A DNA stretch of 64,000 nt, taken from assembly GCA_013388745.1 (NCBI GenBank), contig JACAER010000037.1, forward strand, positions 1 to 64,000, in the 5' to 3' direction. How positions within the stretch are numbered: position 1 is the first letter of the stretch; each line of letters begins with the position of its first letter. A program made the translations under genes and the position numbers. Shown here one piece after another: positions 23,885-33,600 of the stretch. This DNA comes from Chloroflexota bacterium (lineage in GTDB: Bacteria > Chloroflexota > Anaerolineae > Aggregatilineales > Phototrophicaceae). The notes beneath the pieces are model-generated. The model was not told where the DNA came from, did no database searches, and saw nothing but the letters and a program-made list of their open reading frames with translations.

Positions 23885-25783
23885 GTGAATAACAAACCCC
23901 CCGATAATCAGAACAATAGCAACGATAATTCCCCCCTGTCTGGCAAAAACGCGCAGCGTTTCTGGATTGTGGCGGGCGGAGTAGCGCTGCTGGTGTTCTT
24001 CCTTTACCTCTTCAACCCTAATAACCTATCGCAAGGCCAGCGCATCACGCTCAACCAACTGGTGGCGCAGATCGAAAGCGATAATGTGCGTTCGATCACC
24101 GTGCGCGGCGGCAACGATGTTTTTGTGCGTCTGAACGATGGTTCGGTGCTGACCTACTACAAAGAACGCGAAACCGATCTGTTCGAAGCGCTGCAAACCT
24201 TCGGCGTGGATGCGTTGCAGTTGGCGACGATTGAGTATCAGGAGCAGAAGGGCGATAACAGCGCGACGCTTCTGTTCCAACTGATGATCGCTATCGTGCC
24301 CACGCTGATCATCATCTGGCTGCTGTGGCGCATGATGCGCTCGGTGCGCATGGGTCAGGATCAGGCCATGAGCTTTGGCCGCAGCCGGGCGCGCGTCACC
24401 CGCGATATGGAACGTCCGCAGGTGACGTTCGCCGATGTGGCCGGCGCGGAAGAAGCCAAAGAAGAACTGAAAGAAATCGTCGAATTCCTCAAAGAGCCGG
24501 AAAAGTTCATCCGTTTGGGGGCGCGCGTGCCCAAAGGCGTGCTGATGGTCGGGCCGCCCGGCACGGGCAAAACGCTGCTGGCGCGCGCTGTGGCGGGCGA
24601 AGCCGGTGTGCCGTTCTTCAGCATCTCCGGCTCGGAATTCGTGGAGATGTTCGTGGGCGTGGGCGCATCGCGCGTGCGCGACCTGTTTGAGCGCGCCAAA
24701 GCCGAAGCGCCGGCCATCATCTTCGTGGACGAAATCGACGCTGTGGGCCGGCATCGCGGCGCGGGGCTGGGCGGCGGCCACGACGAACGCGAGCAAACGC
24801 TGAATCAAATTCTGGTAGAAATGGACGGCTTCGAGACCGGCACCAACCTGATTATCATCGCCGCCACCAACCGCCCCGACATCCTCGACCCGGCGCTGCT
24901 GCGTCCGGGACGTTTTGACCGCAAGGTCACGATGGACAACCCGGACATCAAGGGGCGGATGGAGATTCTGCAAGTCCACGCCAAGGGCAAACCGCTGGGG
25001 AGCGATGTCGATCTGGAAGCTATCGCCAAGATCACGCCCGGTTTCAGCGGGGCGGATCTGGAAAACCTGATTAACGAGGCGGCGATTCTGGCGGCGCGGC
25101 GCAACAAAAAGACCATCGGCATGAGCGAACTGCAAGAAAGCATGGAACGCTCGATCATGGGGCCGGAACGCAAGTCGCGCGTGATCTCCGAACAGCAGAA
25201 GCGCGTGATCGCCTATCACGAAGCCGGCCACGCGATACTGTTCCATCTGCTGCAACATACCGACCCGGTACATAAGATCACGGTGGTGCCGCGTGGGCGT
25301 GCCGGGGGCTATGTGCTGTCGCTGCCGGAAAACGGTGACTTTGGGCTGCGTCCGCGCCAATGGTTCGAAGACACCATCGCGGCGGCGCTGGGCGGGCGCG
25401 CGGCAGAAGAAATCATCTTCAAGCAGTTCACCACCGGCGCCAGCAACGATTTGCAGCAGGTGACGCAAATCGCGCGGGCGATGGTCACGCAGTATGGCAT
25501 GAGCGAAAAGATGGGGCCGCGCACCTTCGGCGGCGGCGGCGGGTCGCTGTTTTTGGGGCGCGAACTGTACGAACAGCGCGATTACAGCGAACACGCGGCG
25601 GAAGAGATCGACGGCGAAGTCAACCGCATCGTGACAACGGCCTATGAGCGCGCGATAACGCTGCTGCGCACGAATCATGACAAGCTGGCAAAAATCGCCC
25701 AGGCGTTGATCGAGCGCGAAACGCTGGATCGTCCTGAATTTGAGGCCATCATGGAGACAGAAAAAGCGGTGCCGATGGCTTGA
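23885..25783 (+). CDS. ftsH: ATP-dependent zinc metalloprotease FtsH
   Basis: FtsH is a membrane AAA protease that removes misassembled membrane proteins and regulators. The 632-residue protein has TM helices at about 28-45 and 130-150, Walker A 'GPPGTGKT' starting at G223, Walker B '[11 protein letters not shown]', SRH '[19 protein letters not shown]', and the zinc site 'HEAGH' with H445 and H449. The start is GTG 23885 with TTTCTGGAG upstream. The N-terminal tail is unusually rich in Asn. Confidence 0.96.
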   Translation: MNNKPPDNQNNSNDNSPLSGKNAQRFWIVAGGVALLVFFLYLFNPNNLSQGQRITLNQLVAQIESDNVRSITVRGGNDVFVRLNDGSVLTYYKERETDLFEALQTFGVDALQLATIEYQEQKGDNSATLLFQLMIAIVPTLIIIWLLWRMMRSVRMGQDQAMSFGRSRARVTRDMERPQVTFADVAGAEEAKEELKEIVEFLKEPEKFIRLGARVPKGVLMVGPPGTGKTLLARAVAGEAGVPFFSISGSEFVEMFVGVGASRVRDLFERAKAEAPAIIFVDEIDAVGRHRGAGLGGGHDEREQTLNQILVEMDGFETGTNLIIIAATNRPDILDPALLRPGRFDRKVTMDNPDIKGRMEILQVHAKGKPLGSDVDLEAIAKITPGFSGADLENLINEAAILAARRNKKTIGMSELQESMERSIMGPERKSRVISEQQKRVIAYHEAGHAILFHLLQHTDPVHKITVVPRGRAGGYVLSLPENGDFGLRPRQWFEDTIAAALGGRAAEEIIFKQFTTGASNDLQQVTQIARAMVTQYGMSEKMGPRTFGGGGGSLFLGRELYEQRDYSEHAAEEIDGEVNRIVTTAYERAITLLRTNHDKLAKIAQALIERETLDRPEFEAIMETEKAVPMA

Positions 25784-25803
25784 GGCGCTGGCCGTTGATA
25801 CCC

Positions 25804-25832
25804 ACGCCCTGTGCGCAAACACAGGGCGTTTT
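25804..25832 (+). terminator. Terminator of ftsH
   Basis: ACGCCCTGTG (25804-25813) pairs with CACAGGGCGT (25820-25829), followed by TTTT. Confidence 0.85.
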
Positions 25833-25917
25833 GATTCGTGGCGCACGGCTTTTTACAAGCGGCGGGCAAACGCTGTAGAATAAGGGAGTGGGCCGGCGAT
25901 AAGGGGAAAGCAGGGTT

Positions 25918-27102
25918 ATGCCGTTTCGCGATATTGAACAGGGAATCGCGGCGATTCAGGCCGGGAAAAAAGAGGAAGGCGCACGCTTGCTGCGCATCGC
26001 GCTGCGCAACGAGCTGGTGACGGGCAATGTGCGCGCGGTGACGCTGATCTGGCTGGCCGAAACCAGTGATGATCGCCAGTTCAAAATTGGCTGCTACAAC
26101 GACGCGCTGCTGGCCGAACCGGGCAACGAACAGGCCAAACAACGTCTGGGCATACTGCTGGCGGCCACGCTGCCACCCGCGCCGGCTGCTCCGGCGGCGC
26201 CCGCGTATCCCGCGCCCAGCGCGCCACAGCCCGCGCCGCCGCCGCGCTATTCAGAGTCCGGGTATCCCGCCAGCGTGGCCACGACGATGCCTATCACGCC
26301 GCAGCCCGCCAACAGCGCGCAGGCCGCGCAGCACAGCGCCTACCGGGTGTGCGCGGTGATCGGCGGCCCCAACGGCGCGGGGTCGGGCTTTTTTATCACG
26401 CGCGATGGGCTGCTGGCGACAACACGGTATGTTGTCGGCAGCGCCGAAACCGTGACGATTGAGGTCGAAGCCGGGCGGCAGGTTTCCGGGCGTGTCGTGC
26501 GCAGCTACAGCGAGATGGATCTGGCGTTCGTGATGCTGGTCGCGCCGATGACGACCGAAGTGATGCCCATTACCTCTGCCGCGCAGGTGGCGGATAATAC
26601 GACTCTGGTGGCGCTGACCGCCAGCGGCCAGCGCTTAACCGGACGCCAGCGCCCGACGAAACGCCTGCTCGCGCCGCATTGGTTCCCCACGACGATCGAA
26701 AAGCTGATCGACGCCGGCGGCAACCCGGTGTTCGATGATCGCAATTATCTGGTGGGCATGTTGACGCGCAACAGCAGCCGCAGCTCGCAGCACCTTTTTG
26801 GGCTGCATATCAACGCCATTCTGCGCGCGCTGGAATATTATGTCAACGAACTGCGCGCCGACGCGAACCGCGTGTACTGCCCGGCCTGCGGCGGGCTGAG
26901 CCGCGCGCCGAGCGTGCGCGGATTTTACTGCGAGTACTGCGGGACAGTGCTGCCGCACGCCAGCGAGATCACGCGCTTTCCGGTGGCGCAAGCCGACACG
27001 CTGTACGGCGAAAACAACGTGAGCGCCTGCCCGCACTGCGGCTCGCGTTCCGGGATTTATGGCGATCGCTGCCTGCGCTGCGGCGGCACGGTGAAAATCT
27101 GA
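25918..27102 (+). CDS. Helical module, trypsin-fold pseudoprotease and zinc ribbons
   Basis: The 394-residue protein has four parts. Residues 1-82 are the helical module also seen in the genes at 846-4445 ('IEQGIAAIQAGKKEEGARLL', 'LLAEPGNEQAKQRLGIL'). Residues 83-145 are an Ala/Pro linker. Residues about 148-310 have a HtrA/trypsin-like fold ('GSGFFITRDGLLATTRYVVG', 'SEMDLAFVML'). Two zinc ribbons follow (from C321: 'YCPACGG', 'YCEYCG', 'CPHCGS', 'CLRCGG'). The catalytic His is replaced in 'TTRYVV' and the Ser in 'DAGGNPVFD', so protease activity is unlikely. AAGGGGAAAG precedes the ATG. Confidence 0.82.
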   Translation: MPFRDIEQGIAAIQAGKKEEGARLLRIALRNELVTGNVRAVTLIWLAETSDDRQFKIGCYNDALLAEPGNEQAKQRLGILLAATLPPAPAAPAAPAYPAPSAPQPAPPPRYSESGYPASVATTMPITPQPANSAQAAQHSAYRVCAVIGGPNGAGSGFFITRDGLLATTRYVVGSAETVTIEVEAGRQVSGRVVRSYSEMDLAFVMLVAPMTTEVMPITSAAQVADNTTLVALTASGQRLTGRQRPTKRLLAPHWFPTTIEKLIDAGGNPVFDDRNYLVGMLTRNSSRSSQHLFGLHINAILRALEYYVNELRADANRVYCPACGGLSRAPSVRGFYCEYCGTVLPHASEITRFPVAQADTLYGENNVSACPHCGSRSGIYGDRCLRCGGTVKI

Positions 27103-27251
27103 CAGGGATGAAGGGGGCTTGTGAGCGAAGGTTGGCCACAGGGGAGGAAAATGGGTTTTCCTTTGCGCTTGTGGTATCTTCACGGTCGATTTTGTTTTTT
27201 TGCTAACCGCTAAAAGCTGATCGCTAACAGCTATTTTCAAGGGGAAAGTGT

Positions 27252-27716
27252 ATGGTGCTGCCTTTTGGGCGTAAACGCGGGACAGGCAACCTGATTGGCG
27301 CGCACGCCGCGACTGTCGAGCAGATTCTTAAGAACATTGGGGTTGACCCGCAGGCTGCGCGCATGAAAACCGGGCGCGATTTCGGCTGGAGCTTTCAGCG
27401 CGGTTCGGCGATCATCGAGGTCTACGTCACGCAGCAGGGCACGGCGGGCAACTTGCAGGTGCTGGCGCCGCTGATGCATCTGCCCAGCAGCGGGCTGCTG
27501 CCGCTGTATCGCTATCTGCTGGAGCTGAACTTGCAGTTGACCAACGCCGCCATCGGCGTGTTTCAGGATGTGGTGTATGTCTACAGCGAACGCCCGCTGG
27601 AAGGCATGGACGACGTGGAAGCCAACAATATCATCACGCTGGTGGCGCGCTACGCCGACGAACTCGATAACCGGCTGGTGACCGAGTTCGGCGGGCGTTT
27701 GTATTCGCAGGTCTAG
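27252..27716 (+). CDS. YbjN / secretion-chaperone-like protein
   Basis: The 154-residue protein has the alpha-beta pattern of YbjN and CesT-like chaperone folds: 'SAIIEVYVTQQGTAGNLQVL', 'LPLYRYLLELNLQLTNAAIG', 'DVVYVYSERPLEGMD', 'LVARYADELDNRLVTEFGG'. Its role is unknown. AAGGGGAAAG stands before the ATG, the same ribosome site as in the preceding gene. It converges with the SDR gene 5 nt away. Confidence 0.7.
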   Translation: MVLPFGRKRGTGNLIGAHAATVEQILKNIGVDPQAARMKTGRDFGWSFQRGSAIIEVYVTQQGTAGNLQVLAPLMHLPSSGLLPLYRYLLELNLQLTNAAIGVFQDVVYVYSERPLEGMDDVEANNIITLVARYADELDNRLVTEFGGRLYSQV

Positions 27717-27721
27717 CCGGG

Positions 27722-28477
27722 CTATTGGATGGCCGCGCCGCCATCCACGCTCAGCGCGTGGCCGTTGACGAACGAGGCGTCATCGCTGCAAAGCCACAAA
27801 ATCGCGGCGGCGATTTCTTCGGCCGTGCCCAGACGCTTCATAGGGTGAATGGCGATGCTGCCCTGAAGCTGGCGCGAGGCCACCGAGTCCATTTCGGCGA
27901 CCATCGCCGTATCGGTGAAACCGGGGCAGACGGCGTTGATGCGCAGCCCGCGCCGGGCGTATTCCAGCGCCGCGCCTTTGGTCAGCCCCAAAACGCCGTG
28001 TTTGCTGGCGCCGTAAATCTGGCCGTAGGGAAAGCCGATCAGGCCGGCCAGCGAGGCTACATTGACGATGCTGCCGCCGCCGGCTTCGATCAGGTGTGGA
28101 ATCTCGTACTTCATGCACAGCCACACGCCCTTGAGGTTGACATTCATCACCAGATCCCAGGTGTCTTCGGTCTGTTCGTGGGTGCGCGCCAGCTTGCCGC
28201 CGACGCCGGCGTTGTTCACGGCGCAGTTCAACTGCCCGAAGGCGGCGACCGTCGCTTCGACCAGCGCCTGGACTTCGCCTGCTTTGGCGACATCGCAGCG
28301 GCAGAACTGTGCCTGGCCGCCGCGTGCCGTAATCCGCTGCACCGTTTCCGCGCCGCCCTCTGCGTTGATGTCAGAAACCATGATGCGCGCGCCTTCGTCG
28401 GCCATCAGCAGCGCTGCCGCACGGCCAATGCCGGAAGCCGCGCCGGTAATCAAGACCACCTTGTTTTGCAGTTTCAA
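27722..28477 (-). CDS. Short-chain dehydrogenase/reductase
   Basis: The 251-residue classical SDR has the cofactor motif 'TGAASGIG', 'NNAGVGG', the catalytic 'S...Y...K' set ('NVASLAGL', 'YGASKHG'), and the C-terminal 'GHALSVDGGAAIQ'. It oxidises or reduces an alcohol/ketone with NAD(P). The acidic residue in 'VSDINAEGG' after strand 2 suggests NAD. The start is TTG 28477, with GGGGATGAG 3 nt before it. The frame continues much further upstream without a ribosome site. Confidence 0.9.
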   Translation of the reverse strand: MKLQNKVVLITGAASGIGRAAALLMADEGARIMVSDINAEGGAETVQRITARGGQAQFCRCDVAKAGEVQALVEATVAAFGQLNCAVNNAGVGGKLARTHEQTEDTWDLVMNVNLKGVWLCMKYEIPHLIEAGGGSIVNVASLAGLIGFPYGQIYGASKHGVLGLTKGAALEYARRGLRINAVCPGFTDTAMVAEMDSVASRQLQGSIAIHPMKRLGTAEEIAAAILWLCSDDASFVNGHALSVDGGAAIQ

Positions 28478-28676
28478 CGTCTCATCCCCACTACAGGCTG
28501 TTGGATTCAGATGAAAACAGTGTAGCCGAAATCGCGGCGTTTGCGCTACAGCACGCTTGATCAGGTGATTTGACAGCATAATGGGGCGCAATCGGCGCTG
28601 CAAGTCACGCCGCACGAGCAATAAACGCGGCACGATCGCCAGCCGCCGCGTTTTTGCCAGGACACCTGCAACCTAT

Positions 28677-28705
28677 TTGAGATGATTTTCGTCCTTGTGT
28701 ATACT
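28677..28705 (+). promoter_or_regulatory. Promoter of the acyl-CoA dehydrogenase gene
   Basis: TTGAGA (28677) and TATACT (28700) are separated by 17 bp, 98 nt before the GTG start. The remaining 28478-28803 interval holds no gene. Confidence 0.7.
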
Positions 28706-28803
28706 CGAATCGCGACGGATTTGTTATGATAGGGGTTTATCTTGTGAAAGTTCTCGCAATCAGCAGACACCAAGCTTTGTTCGTTATATAAAGGGATGGC
28801 AAC

Positions 28804-30369
28804 GTGTTAATTCAGGATCCACAGTTCGGCAAAATCGTAGACTTCGATTATCTGCGGCGGATGATGCGCCGTGTCTATGATCGCATCTTCCCGGAATTTC
28901 AACTGCTCAGCGCGATGCATATGAGCACAGAACTGTTCGACGATGATCCCAGCTATCTGATCGCGGCGGGCGCCAGTATGCTGGCCTACCAACTGCTGCT
29001 GGCGGCGGATGAACATGAGCTGGCCGAAAAATGCAAGGATGGCATTTTTACGCTGGGCTGGACCGAAGAACACAGCGGCTCAGATTTGCTGAGCGTGCGC
29101 ACCACCGCCACGCCCATTCCCGGCGATAGCAGCGGGCGGCAGTATCATATCAAAGGCCAGAAGTGGCTGATTAACAACTCGTATCACGGCGATTATCACA
29201 TCGTCGTCGCCAAAATCGATCCGACGCAGGACGGGCCGCGCTCGCTGTCGCTGTTCCTGGTGCCGCGCAGCAGCACCCACAGTTGGGAACGACTGCCGGC
29301 GCATGTGCTGGAAAACATGGTGCTGACCAAGTACCAGATCGACGGTCCCGGCACGCTGCTGGGCAAGGCCGGGCACGGGCTGAGCATTATCCAGCGCATG
29401 GCCATGCCCAGCAAGTATCAATGCACCTATGTCGGCGTGCAGATGTTGAAGCGCGCTGTGCCGCCGGCTATCGAACACCTGGCGAAGAAGAAGATTTTCG
29501 GCGATCACCCGCTGAACTTCAACAACGTTTTCCGCCAGATGTACAATATCAGCCTGCAAGCGGCGTTTTACGATTTTGTCTTCCACCGCGCGATGGTCTT
29601 TAACGGCGGCAGCTTCTTGCAGTTCCACGGCACGATGCTCAAATCGTGGCTGCTGCTGCGCATCAACGAACTGCTGGGCAAGAACCTGCTGGTGGCCGGC
29701 TCTAAGGGCTTCCTGAAAGAATCGTGGATCGGCAAAGCGGCCATCGACTCCTTCATTCTGCCGGTGTTCGACGGCCACTACACCATCAACACCTTTATGT
29801 CGGAAAAACACGCCGAACGCTATCTCAGCGCGACGCAGCGCATCGACCCGGCAGTGCGTGTGGAACAGATGCGGCGCGAACTGTTCGTCGAAATCAATCA
29901 CAACGAGATCAACGCCAAGCCGAGCGAAATTCGCAAGCCGGAATTCTTCGATTACGCGCAGTACATCGAAGACTGCGCGCTGCCGCTGGATATCCAGCCG
30001 CGCACGCTGCTGACACAGATGCGCACGCTGCTGAACGAGATCGAAGAACGCGATCTGGGCAATGACCCCGATTACCGCTACAAAGTTGGCGATCTGCTGC
30101 ACTGGTTCGAAGCGCTGCTGGCGTCGGTGGAGTTCTGGAAAGTGACGGCGGACGACAATTACCTGAACGTCGTGGTGCAGCAGTTCAACGGGCTGGCCAA
30201 CACGCTCAACACCATTATCTCTGAAGGCGGGCTGACGATGCAGTTCTTGCAGCCGCTGCGGCAACTGCCTATGCCTAAAGTCGAGAATGTGCGCGAATAT
30301 CTGATGCGCCTGCTGGATGTGCCGGGCGCGGTGCAGCGCGCGCGCCAACCGCTGCCGCAGATGCCGTAA
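28804..30369 (+). CDS. Acyl-CoA dehydrogenase family protein
   Basis: The 521-residue flavoprotein has 'GWTEEHSGSDLLSVRTTA', 'YHIKGQKWLINNSYHGDYHI' and 'SLSLFLVPR', the FAD- and substrate-binding blocks of acyl-CoA dehydrogenases. A helical C-terminal extension of about 150 residues follows. The length and extension resemble the AidB/ACAD-long group more than the 380-residue fatty-acid enzymes. The substrate is unknown. The start is GTG with AAGGGA upstream. Confidence 0.85.
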   Translation: MLIQDPQFGKIVDFDYLRRMMRRVYDRIFPEFQLLSAMHMSTELFDDDPSYLIAAGASMLAYQLLLAADEHELAEKCKDGIFTLGWTEEHSGSDLLSVRTTATPIPGDSSGRQYHIKGQKWLINNSYHGDYHIVVAKIDPTQDGPRSLSLFLVPRSSTHSWERLPAHVLENMVLTKYQIDGPGTLLGKAGHGLSIIQRMAMPSKYQCTYVGVQMLKRAVPPAIEHLAKKKIFGDHPLNFNNVFRQMYNISLQAAFYDFVFHRAMVFNGGSFLQFHGTMLKSWLLLRINELLGKNLLVAGSKGFLKESWIGKAAIDSFILPVFDGHYTINTFMSEKHAERYLSATQRIDPAVRVEQMRRELFVEINHNEINAKPSEIRKPEFFDYAQYIEDCALPLDIQPRTLLTQMRTLLNEIEERDLGNDPDYRYKVGDLLHWFEALLASVEFWKVTADDNYLNVVVQQFNGLANTLNTIISEGGLTMQFLQPLRQLPMPKVENVREYLMRLLDVPGAVQRARQPLPQMP

Positions 30370-30394
30370 AACAACGAGGTTGCCGTTGGCAAGT

Positions 30395-30435
30395 CAAAAC
30401 AGGGGGCGAGCCGCACAGGTTCGCCCCCTGTTTTG
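30395..30435 (+). terminator. Strong terminator after the acyl-CoA dehydrogenase
   Basis: A perfect 15-bp stem (30395-30409 with 30421-30435) has an 11-nt loop. The 3' arm ends in TGTTTTG. Confidence 0.9.
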
Positions 30436-30440
30436 TTGGT

Positions 30441-30550
30441 GGGTGACCCCACCCCAACCCCTCCCCGGCAGCGGAGAGGGGCTAAAAGCGCGCGTATTTC
30501 CGTCTTTGCTCCCCCTTTGTGTGCTTGCGGGGAAAGGGGGACGGGGGATA
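30441..30550. repeat. REP-like intergenic palindromes
   Basis: This C-rich stretch contains two hairpins, CCCCTC..GAGGGG and CCCCCTTT (30511-30518) with AAAGGGGG (30533-30540). The arrangement resembles dispersed extragenic palindromes common in this kind of genome. No gene is seen in the 30436-30685 gap. Confidence 0.5.
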
Positions 30551-30685
30551 GGGGTCGATTATTGTGCATTATTATATTTTGATGCAGGGGGTATGGGCTG
30601 CTTGTGGGCAGGCTGCCCATGTGCATCTTGCCCGCTTTTTCGGTATAGTCTAGCGCTGTTGCAAATGTGTTCCGTAAACGAGCCT

Positions 30686-33600
30686 ATGTTCCCACCACTC
30701 ACCAACCGCCAGCCGCCAAAGCTGACGGACGACGAACAGCGCACACTGCTGCGCAAACGCCATGCCGGCGACCACAACGACCCGTTCGCCAGCGACCCGG
30801 ATACCGCTATCCGCGCGGCGGGCCGCCTGGCGCTGCGGCGCGAGGACATCAACGATGCCTTCATGCTGGGCGACCTGTGCGCGCAAAAAACGCTGAGCAA
30901 AGACAACCGCCTGCTGGTGTTTTACGCCGGCAAAACGCTGCTGGCCTACCGCCGCGCCGCGCAGCGCGCCAAAAACGACATTGACCGCAAACGCGCGCAG
31001 CGCGCCATCGAGGAATTTGTCTCCTGGCTGGTCGATGTCGCCAAAACCTTCCCCAACCGCCGCAATCTGGCGGTGGCGCTGTGGGCGCTGGCCGAAGACG
31101 AGGACAGCGACCCGGCGCGCACCAGCATCCTGCCCGAAACGCCGCCCAAAGCGCTGGAACGCACCATTGCCGAACTGCTGGCGCTGTACCGCGGCGCCGA
31201 ACCGCTGGCGCCGGGCACGATGATTACCGACGAGCAGCGCACGATTTCCGCCGATCTTTCCGAACCCTATGTTGACCCGCTGGCGACGGTGGCCGATTAC
31301 GGCGTGGATGTCGCGGCGCTCTCGATGGAAATGATCGACGACGCCAGCCGCCCGGACGAAACGCGCATCGAAGAAAAATTGTCGCTTTCTTTTACCTCCG
31401 CCGAACCCAACGCCAGCGATTCGCGCCCGTCGTCGATCATTCTGCTGGGGCAAAAAGCCGCCCCTGCCGACGAGCGCAGCAGCGATTTTCGTGTCGGCAG
31501 CCGCATCGAAGGCCGCTACGAAGTGGCCGATGTGCGCTTCGGCGGCATGGGCGTGGTCTACCTGTGCTACGACCACGAAAACCGCGAACCGGTCGCTATC
31601 AAGACTTTCCAGAGCCGCTTTTTGAACAACGAACGCGCCGTCGCGCGCTTTGAACAGGAAGCCCTCACCTGGATTCGGCTGGAAAAACATCGGCATATCG
31701 TGCAGGCGCGGCTGGTGCAAAACATCGCCAACCGCCCGCACATCATCCTCGAACACATCAGCGGGCCAGAAGGACTCGGCCCCGACCTGAAAAGCTGGAT
31801 CGACCACCGCCGGCTTGACCTGCGCCAATCGATCGAATTCGGCTTGCAGATCGCCGCCGGGATGCAGCACGCTATGCTCAAGGTGCCCGGCCTGGTGCAT
31901 CGCGATCTCAAGCCGGCCAATATTCTGGTCACGCACGACAGCATCGCCAAAGTCACCGATTTCGGGCTGGTGCGCTCGCTGGAATGGGACGACATTCCCG
32001 GCCCGGTAGAAGATGATTCCTCGTCGGAAGAGCGCAGCGTGCGCCTGACGAAAATCGGCGCGGTGGTCGGGACGGCGCCGTATATGTCGCCCGAACAGTG
32101 CCAGGCACGGGCGGTGGATCTGCGTTCGGATATCTACGCCTTCGGCTGCGTGCTGTACGAGATGCTCACCGGCCAGTATGTGTTTAAGATGCGCAAGTTC
32201 GAAGCCTGGCTGCAGGCCCATGTGCATGATCGCCCGCTCTTCGAAGCGCCGCACACACGCCAGATTCCGCCGCGCCTGCGCGAACTGGTGCTGGGCTGCC
32301 TGGAAAAAGACCCGCGTGAACGCCCGCAGTCGTGGGGCGAAATCGTGCTGGAGCTTTCGGCCATCTACAACGATACGCTGGGCGATATGCCCGTGCTGGA
32401 AGTCACCGGGCCGCAGCTCGAAGCGCGCGAGCTGATGGACAAAGGCTATTCGCTGACCGAACTGGGACGCTATGAAGAAGCGCTGGCCGCTTACGATCAG
32501 GCTATCGGCCTGCAAACCGATTACGCCTGGGCTTATGCGCGCAAAGGGCGCACGCTGCGCCTGCTGGAACGCTACGGCGATTCGCTGGCGTGTTATGACA
32601 AAGCGCTGGAATTACAGCCCAACTATGCCTGGGCCTGGAACGGCAAAGGCATCATTCTGGAACGGCTGAACCGCCACGAAGAAGCCCTGCGCTGCTTCGA
32701 GCGCGCGACACAAATCAATCCCAACGATGTCTGGTACTGGTACAACTATGCGGACGTGCTGCAAACCATCGGGCGCTATAACGACGCCATCCCGGTGCTG
32801 GAACGCGCGCTGAAGATCGACCCGGCGCATCCTAACAGTTGGGCCAAGCTCGGCCAGATTCGCCGCCTGCTGCACGACTTCCCCGCCGCCGTGTTCGCCT
32901 ATGAGCGCGCTATCAAGCTCGACCCGACTTATGCCTGGGCACACAACGGCTGTGGGCTGGCGCTCAAAGCGCTGGGACGGCTGAAAGACGCGCTGATGTC
33001 CTTCAAGCGCGCGGCGCGCTACCAGCCGAACGAAGTCTGGCACTGGTACAACCTGACAGAAATGCTGGTGGAACTGGGCCAGTATCAGGAAGCCGTTGCG
33101 CCCGCGCAGGAAGCCGTGCGCACCGACCCGGCGCACGCTTTCAGTTGGGCCAAACTGGGGCAGGTCATGCGCTATGTGCGCCGCTATCACGAGGCGCTGG
33201 AGGCATACGACAAAGCCATCACGTTGCAGCCGGATTACGCCTGGGCCATCAACGGCAAAGGCATCGTGCTGGAACAGTTGGCGCGCTATGAAGAAGCGCT
33301 CAAGTGCTATGAAGAGGCTACCAAACACAATTCGAGCGATGTCTGGCACTGGTATAATCGCGGCAACGTGCTGGTGATGCTCAGCCGCTTTCAGGAAGCG
33401 CTGCCGCTGCTGCAAAAAGCCACCGAGATCAACCCACGCCACGCGCGCAGTTGGGCGCGCCTGAGCAATACGCTGCGCAACCTCAAGCGCTACGACGAGG
33501 CGCTGGAAACCGCGGCGCAGGCTACACGCATCGCGCCGGATTATGCCTGGGCCTGGAACGAGCAGGGCATGACGCTGGAATTGATGGGGCGCTATCAGGA

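Noticed and set aside
24026..25846. 606-codon antisense frame opposite ftsH
   Set aside because: It has no recognisable motif, and ftsH is complete on the plus strand.
30317..30685. N-terminal extension of the TPR kinase frame
   Set aside because: It would read through a terminator and a C-rich intergenic repeat; the protein-like sequence begins near 30686.
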